64,000 nt of DNA from Alphaproteobacteria bacterium (GTDB lineage Bacteria; Pseudomonadota; Alphaproteobacteria; Micavibrionales; UBA2020), in NCBI GenBank assembly GCA_025934695.1, contig JAICWS010000001.1:277301-341300 (forward strand), given 5' to 3'. Positions 59,575 through 64,000 of this stretch are shown here, piece by piece (position 1 is the stretch's first letter; every line of letters starts with the position of its first letter). The translations under genes and the position numbers were made by a program. Below the pieces are notes generated by a model. The model was not told the DNA's origin, ran no database searches, and saw only the letters and a program-made list of their open reading frames with translations.

Positions 59575-60174
59575 TCAGGCGACCGAAGGTCCGCCGCGCC
59601 GTGCAGGCGTATTATTGCGGGCCACTTCGATGTGGTCGTTGTCTTTGAACTTTTTCCAGTCCCCGCCCCACTGGATGTTATAGCCGAGGCGCTGGGCCGC
59701 GACCTTGAAGGCGTCGGCGACGCGATGGTATTGCGAGGCGCTGGCGGCGGCGTCGCCCGTCAAGTAACGGCCGTTCTGGTAGAGCGAATAATCGATGGCG
59801 CGGCCCGACTGGTGATTGGATTTAAAGCGATATCCGTCGCACTTGCTGGCGCCGCGTTCGTAGCAGTCATGCTGCTCGCTGGCGGTGCGCAAACCCTGCG
59901 TGACCTGCAGCTCGACACGAACGCCTTCCTGTCTCAAAACCCGACCCGTTTCCTCGACCAGCCGTTCCAGCCGGCCGTCAACGCGTTTGAGAAGATTGAT
60001 GGTGCGCGCATTGAAGCCTTCATTGTGCAGCTGCGTCTCGTCGACCGCATGTGCCGCGGGCGTGGCGGTCGTTGCGGATGCCGTGGAGTTGTTGTGGTGA
60101 TGATGGTGAAGCAGATGGTGAATGAAGTGCGAAAACCCGTGGTGTTTGTGGTGATGATGTCCATGACCCGACAT
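59575..60174 (-). CDS. M15C-type peptidase with histidine-rich N-terminus
   Basis: A 199-residue protein. Residues 90-190 fit the L-alanyl-D-glutamate / endolysin-type M15C fold: 'SNHQSGRAIDYSLY' (SxHxxGxAxD) and 'WGGDWKKFKDNDHIEV' (WGGDW...HxE) supply the zinc ligands. It would cut peptidoglycan stems. The first 30 residues hold 15 His ('HGHHHHKHHGFSHFIHHLLHHHHH'), which could bind metal. No signal peptide, so export needs a holin-like route or lysis. The middle (52-75) is helical. It is alone, with an AT-rich promoter region upstream. Confidence 0.8.
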   Translation of the reverse strand: MSGHGHHHHKHHGFSHFIHHLLHHHHHNNSTASATTATPAAHAVDETQLHNEGFNARTINLLKRVDGRLERLVEETGRVLRQEGVRVELQVTQGLRTASEQHDCYERGASKCDGYRFKSNHQSGRAIDYSLYQNGRYLTGDAAASASQYHRVADAFKVAAQRLGYNIQWGGDWKKFKDNDHIEVARNNTPARRGGPSVA

Positions 60175-60356
60175 GTTACCAACCTCTAACCTAAATTAAG
60201 AATTTCTTACTTGTTATGTAAAATTCTATCCGATTTTGGTTAATGGTCCGTTAACGCTGCATTAATAATCAATATAATCAGCTGGTTACTTGATGACGAA
60301 TTGCTGCTTTCCCGCGCATCGAAGATAGCCGACTCGGCGTTCAAAAAAACCGCTAT

Positions 60357-60899
60357 TCAGCCCCGCGGACGAAGCACGATAGGTTTATTCACCCGGATGT
60401 CGTTCTGCAGCTCATAGACCGGCGTCTCGGGCGCAGACGTTCCCTGCCCGCTCGGAATGGGCGTCATCGTGCGCGAGTTGAAATGCCGGGACACGACCCA
60501 GGAGCCGGACACCCAGGGGCGCTTCAACAACAGGCGCAGGCGCTGCTGCCCATCGTCTTCGTCTTTGTCGGGAACGACGCGCACAATTTCCCATTCGCCG
60601 TTCCCGGCCTTGCGGAAGCGATCCTCGTTCTTGTTCTTCGACGGCGGATCCTTGCAAAAGATATGCGCGCCTTCGCGCAGGAATTCCGGCACCATGCCGG
60701 GGATTTCGCGGACGTGCCTTGCGTCATATTCCATTTTGGCGCCGCTTTTGAATTCAAGATAAAGGCATTGCCCGCTTCGCGCCGGCCTGCCGTTGATCAG
60801 CGGGGTCTGGAGGGAGAATTCCTTCACCGTCTCCTCGCGACCGTCAACGTCGACGATGGCGCCACGGAAGATGAACTCGGGAATGTCCTTCGCGCGCAT
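60357..60899 (-). CDS. Unknown protein related to its upstream neighbour
   Basis: A 180-residue soluble protein. It contains beta-rich blocks ('FIFRGAIVDVDGREETVKEFSL', 'GQCLYLEFKSGAKMEYDARHV') and repeats the pattern 'GNGEWEIVRVV...RLRLLLKR'. Its end, 'RTMTPIPSGQ...ELQNDIRVNKPIVLRP', aligns with the end of the 60906 protein. It follows that gene by 6 bp, so the two and the exonuclease form an operon. Family unknown. Confidence 0.7.
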   Translation of the reverse strand: MRAKDIPEFIFRGAIVDVDGREETVKEFSLQTPLINGRPARSGQCLYLEFKSGAKMEYDARHVREIPGMVPEFLREGAHIFCKDPPSKNKNEDRFRKAGNGEWEIVRVVPDKDEDDGQQRLRLLLKRPWVSGSWVVSRHFNSRTMTPIPSGQGTSAPETPVYELQNDIRVNKPIVLRPRG

Positions 60900-60905
60900 G
60901 GAGAC

Positions 60906-61184
60906 TTACTTCCTCCTGAACTGCAGCGGCTTGCGCACGTTGATGTCGCGCGACAGACGGTCGGGCGGCTGATTTGACTGATGGCGCATCGTCTCGGCAT
61001 TGAAAATCGTTTTGAAATGCATGCTGCCACGGGAGAGGATAAGCTCGATGCGCTCGTCCCGGGCATCCTCGCGTTTCGCCCAGCGGGATTCCGTGACAGC
61101 CCAGGACCCGCCGACGCTGCCGCCCGTGATGAGGATTTTATCACCCCGATGGATGAAGGGTTCCTTTTCGCGGCGCGGCGCCAT
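60906..61184 (-). CDS. Unknown small protein, shortened paralogue of the 60357 protein
   Basis: A 92-residue protein. 'GGSWAVTESRWAKREDARDERIELILSRGSMHFKTIFNAETM' parallels the C-terminal half of the 60357 protein ('GSWVVSRHFNSRTM') and both end in a 'INV.KP' block. It lies 10 bp after the exonuclease stop and 6 bp before the next gene. No family recognised. It may form a complex with its neighbour. Confidence 0.65.
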   Translation of the reverse strand: MAPRREKEPFIHRGDKILITGGSVGGSWAVTESRWAKREDARDERIELILSRGSMHFKTIFNAETMRHQSNQPPDRLSRDINVRKPLQFRRK

Positions 61185-61194
61185 ATCAGACCTT

Positions 61195-62871
61195 TTAGGG
61201 CTTCGGCCCGTCGTTGACGGTTTTCTTCGGATCCGGAGGCGCAGGATCGTTCGTCGCCGGCGGCGCAGGCGACGGATCGGCCACGCGCGGCGCGCTCCTG
61301 TTGTCGTTGGCGGCGGATTTGAAGAACGGCTGGTATTCTTTTTCGAGCGCCGTGTAATAGAGCTTGAGCGATCTGACCTGGCTGTCCGTCACATCCTCCC
61401 ACCGCGACTTTTTCTCCGCGCGTTCCTGCTCGATCTCCTCCAGCTCCTTGCGCGCCCTGGCGATGGTCATCCAGGGCACATCGGTGTCGGGCGTCAGGAT
61501 ATGCGCGGCGATGAACGACTTCATCGCGCGCTGCTTTTCTTCGGACAGTTCTTCCGGCGCGTGTTCGTAAACGATGCGCCCGGCAAACTTCACATAGCGG
61601 CGGATGTCGGGCTCAGCTTCCAGCTCTTTCTCGAAGCGCTTGTAGAAATCGGTGACGAGCGCCGCCGCATCGCGCCACGAGGTCGTTTCGCGGAATTCCT
61701 TCATCCACTGGTCGAGCTTCGCTTTAACGGGCGCGCTCACCTCGCTGTCGATGAACTCCTCGGGCTGCTTGGTATGCGGCTTCGGCGGCTTCGTTTTGAT
61801 ATCGCGCGCCAGCTTTGCGGCTTCGGCCAGGTTCTTCTGGAATTGCGCGCTCGCCTTGATGGCGTCCGCGCGGGTCTCGGCCAGCTTGTCGTCGAAGCCG
61901 GCGGGAATGACGGCGTCGGAATGCTCGAGCGGCATCAGGATCGGCTGCGCGTCGCGTCGCGGGAAATAGAACGGCCGCGGCGGAGGCGCCCAGTTGGCCG
62001 GCGGATTTTTCGGCGGCTTCTTGTCCTGGTCGAGGATGACCCGCTTGAGCTGTTCGGCGCTCATCGACAAATACGGCGTGGGGTCAATGCTGAGGTCGAA
62101 CAGGATCTCGGTGCGCGGGTCGCCGTCGCGGCGCGTCACTTGCGTGCCGACGATGCTCTTGAGCTTGCCGAAGGAATAAACGGTGTGGGTGAAAACCTTG
62201 TTCTTTTTCAGGAAGTCGTCGACGCCATCGGTGGTCGAGAGCTCGATCATCTGTTCCCAGACTTGGGGGGCCACGGTCTTGAGCACCTTGGCGACGCCGA
62301 CCGTTGCCTTGATGTCATTCAGCGCATCATGCGCGTCGTCGTGGCCGAGGCTGACGCCGTTCTGCGAAGCGACGTTGATCAGCTTCAGGCTCGGATTGCC
62401 TTTCTCGCTCTTGATGTTGAGCTTAAGCGCGCCGGGGCTATAGGCCATGACCGCTTCGACCGCGATCATGATATCCATGCGGCCGTTGGGCTGGCCGGTC
62501 GAGGGGTTGCGCGCCTCGGTGACGCCGGGCTCCAGCAGGTTCATGTGGAAATTCTGCGCCATGACTTCTTCATCATAACCCAGCGAATTATAGCCGCCGA
62601 AGATCACCGGCCAATACTGCGAGCGCACCCACTGGTCGATCTCCTGCATCATCTCGAAATTGGAATTCTTGCTGTTCTTGAGGTCGTCGGGCGTGAAGCC
62701 GGTCGTCAGCAGCGCGCCCGGGGACGGCACCACCCAGGGAGAACGGCGGCAGTCGACCTTCTTGCTCGAGAGGATATTCAGGTTGTCGTCGGTGAAGACG
62801 AGCGCGATTTGCAGGATCTGGCTGAAATTTTTATCCAGCCCGGAAGTCTCGGTGTCATAAAAAATGTACAT
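61195..62871 (-). CDS. sbcB: Exodeoxyribonuclease I-like DEDDh nuclease
   Basis: A 558-residue protein. The N-terminal 190 residues are a DnaQ-fold exonuclease: 'FYDTETSGLDKN' (Exo I, D and E), 'GYNSLGYDEEVM' (Exo II, D) and 'HDDAHDALNDIKATV' (Exo III, H and D). The rest matches ExoI/SbcB in size and helical content, with a Pro-rich tail of about 50 residues. It would digest single-stranded DNA 3-prime to 5-prime in recombination and mismatch repair. It heads an operon with two unknown genes and is divergent from glnD. Confidence 0.85.
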   Translation of the reverse strand: MYIFYDTETSGLDKNFSQILQIALVFTDDNLNILSSKKVDCRRSPWVVPSPGALLTTGFTPDDLKNSKNSNFEMMQEIDQWVRSQYWPVIFGGYNSLGYDEEVMAQNFHMNLLEPGVTEARNPSTGQPNGRMDIMIAVEAVMAYSPGALKLNIKSEKGNPSLKLINVASQNGVSLGHDDAHDALNDIKATVGVAKVLKTVAPQVWEQMIELSTTDGVDDFLKKNKVFTHTVYSFGKLKSIVGTQVTRRDGDPRTEILFDLSIDPTPYLSMSAEQLKRVILDQDKKPPKNPPANWAPPPRPFYFPRRDAQPILMPLEHSDAVIPAGFDDKLAETRADAIKASAQFQKNLAEAAKLARDIKTKPPKPHTKQPEEFIDSEVSAPVKAKLDQWMKEFRETTSWRDAAALVTDFYKRFEKELEAEPDIRRYVKFAGRIVYEHAPEELSEEKQRAMKSFIAAHILTPDTDVPWMTIARARKELEEIEQERAEKKSRWEDVTDSQVRSLKLYYTALEKEYQPFFKSAANDNRSAPRVADPSPAPPATNDPAPPDPKKTVNDGPKP

Positions 62872-62995
62872 CTCCGCTCCTTCACGACCCTGCGACTGGC
62901 TGATTTTTGTTTTTTGTTAATTGAATATTGAATATCATCTTTATCAGCAAAGCGCACCACAAAATGCGGTTTAAGGAAATCCTTTCGCGGCCATC

Positions 62996-64000
62996 ATGAC
63001 CCCTGCTCCAAAATCTTCCGCCGCAAAAACTTCGTCCGAAAAACGGACTGAAATATCAAAGTTTATCAGTGGTATATTTGATTTTTTTAAAGTAAAGAAA
63101 GAACAGTTATCGAAACAGCTGTGCGAGTCCTCAGCTTCCTTCGATTTTCATAAAGAATACTCTGGATTAGTCGATGAGACGCTGGCGCAGACGGCAGAGG
63201 TGTTGGCGGAAGAGCTGAAGAAGCATCATCGCGGTGCGGGCTTTCCCTGCATCGTGGCGCTTGGCGGTTATGGGCGCGGCGAACTTGCGCCCTTTTCCGA
63301 TGTCGACATCCTGTTCCTGGCCGATGGCGAGCTTGGCCCATCCGGGCAGAAATTCATCGAGGAATTGAATGCCGCATTCTGGAATGCGGGCGTGAAGCTC
63401 GCCTACTCCGTCCGCACCCTGAAGGAATGCGAGGCCGCCATGCAGGCGGACCTGCATTTCCTGACTGGCCTCCTGGAACGCCGCTACATCTGGGGGCCCA
63501 AGGCGATCCTGAAGCATCTCGACAAAGGTTTCGCCGCCTTCCGCGAAGCTTCTCCGCCCGGTTCGTTCATCGCTGCCAAGCTGACCGAACAGGACGCCCG
63601 CCACCGCAAGCTCGGGGACAGCCGCTACCAGCTCCAGCCCAATGTGAAAGAAAGCAAGGGCGGTTTGCGGGACATCCAGACGCTGATGTGGCTGGCGACG
63701 TTCCTTTACGGCGTCACGACGCCCGACGGCCTCGTCGGCAAAGGCATCCTGACGAAACCGGAAGCGGACACGCTGACGCAAGCCCACCGTTTCTTCTGGA
63801 CCGTGCGCTGCCATTTGCACCTGCTGATGGATCGCGCCGTCGATAGGCTGTCCTTCGAAGTCCAGCCCGAAATCGCGCTGCGCATGGGTTATAAGCAACC
63901 GCAGCCGAACCTGCGCGCCGAAAGGTTCATGAAGGATTACTTCCTCATGGCAAAGGAAACCGGCCATCTGACGCGGGTTATTTGCGCGGACCTCGAAGCG
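62996..64000 (+). CDS. glnD: Bifunctional uridylyltransferase / uridylyl-removing enzyme (5-prime part)
   Basis: An open frame of 335 codons from ATG 62996 to the window end, so the gene is truncated here; the ORF track lists only pieces. 'VALGGYGRGELAPFSDVDILFL' is the nucleotidyltransferase G(G)xGRxE..P.SD.D motif, and 'DSRYQLQPNVKESKGGLRDIQTLMWL' is a GlnD family block. GlnD modifies PII in response to glutamine and controls nitrogen metabolism. The first 45 residues are variable. Close linkage with mutS is a common alphaproteobacterial layout. Confidence 0.92.
   Translation, partial: MTPAPKSSAAKTSSEKRTEISKFISGIFDFFKVKKEQLSKQLCESSASFDFHKEYSGLVDETLAQTAEVLAEELKKHHRGAGFPCIVALGGYGRGELAPFSDVDILFLADGELGPSGQKFIEELNAAFWNAGVKLAYSVRTLKECEAAMQADLHFLTGLLERRYIWGPKAILKHLDKGFAAFREASPPGSFIAAKLTEQDARHRKLGDSRYQLQPNVKESKGGLRDIQTLMWLATFLYGVTTPDGLVGKGILTKPEADTLTQAHRFFWTVRCHLHLLMDRAVDRLSFEVQPEIALRMGYKQPQPNLRAERFMKDYFLMAKETGHLTRVICADLEA

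Overview
The window looks like the chromosome of an alphaproteobacterium. The basis is mutS and glnD lying close together, coq7, an intracellular PHB depolymerase, a high-GC codon style with AT-rich spacers, and GTCAT-CCCGCGAAAGCGGG palindromes of a kind common in this class. Many proteins are unknown, ankyrin repeats are frequent, and no rRNA, phage or transposase gene is visible. I cannot name a genus.

Layout. 0-8.5 kb: a truncated ORF, a fatty-acid hydroxylase divergent from PHB depolymerase, three translationally coupled ankyrin genes, an M20 amidohydrolase, and three tandem paralogues of a GNAT-like family. 8.7-11.2 kb: small exported proteins (lipoprotein, Gly-rich, EF-hand) and another ankyrin gene. 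11.2-17.4 kb: a nearly complete De Ley-Doudoroff galactose route. GalM supplies the sugar anomer, an SDR dehydrogenase oxidises it, an SMP-30 lactonase opens the lactone, an IlvD/Edd-type dehydratase makes 2-keto-3-deoxygalactonate, DgoK phosphorylates it and DgoA cleaves it. No transporter or regulator for it is seen. 17.6-28.9 kb: an acyl-CoA dehydrogenase/oxidase-like protein, aconitase, GNAT, M23 peptidase, an OLD/RecF-like ATPase, ankyrin, membrane-anchored and TPR-like unknowns, YaiI and an HU-like protein.

29-42.7 kb is the accessory part. It holds a secreted glycoside hydrolase, a DUF5985 pair with a winged-helix protein, a chromate-resistance-type cluster (ChrA, a NIS-synthetase-like protein, DUF1259, a 54-residue membrane protein missed by the ORF track, a YncE-like propeller, ChrB C-terminal domain), a PL7-like lyase, an ATP-grasp-like protein, and a small operon of LTSL-repeat proteins. 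Three copies of a two-hairpin leader element (37.4, 39.6 and 41.3 kb, one of them inverted) each precede an ORF of unknown function. The 5-prime stem is kept although its sequence changes, and the linker and second stem are conserved. This is the strongest candidate for something undescribed. The region ends at the 3-prime side of a tRNA-Leu gene, the usual place for island insertion, although no integrase is seen.

43-64 kb returns to housekeeping content: YqaA, DsbB, Coq7, Dut, CysK, MutS, an ExoI-like nuclease and GlnD (cut by the window end). Between these lie unusual proteins: a 34-residue-period beta-helix-like repeat protein, a redoxin-dioxygenase fusion, three glycine-rich membrane proteins with a shared C-terminal FN motif, a GT-C glycosyltransferase, and an M15C peptidase with a histidine-rich N-terminus. 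All functions are assigned by reading motifs; no database search was run.
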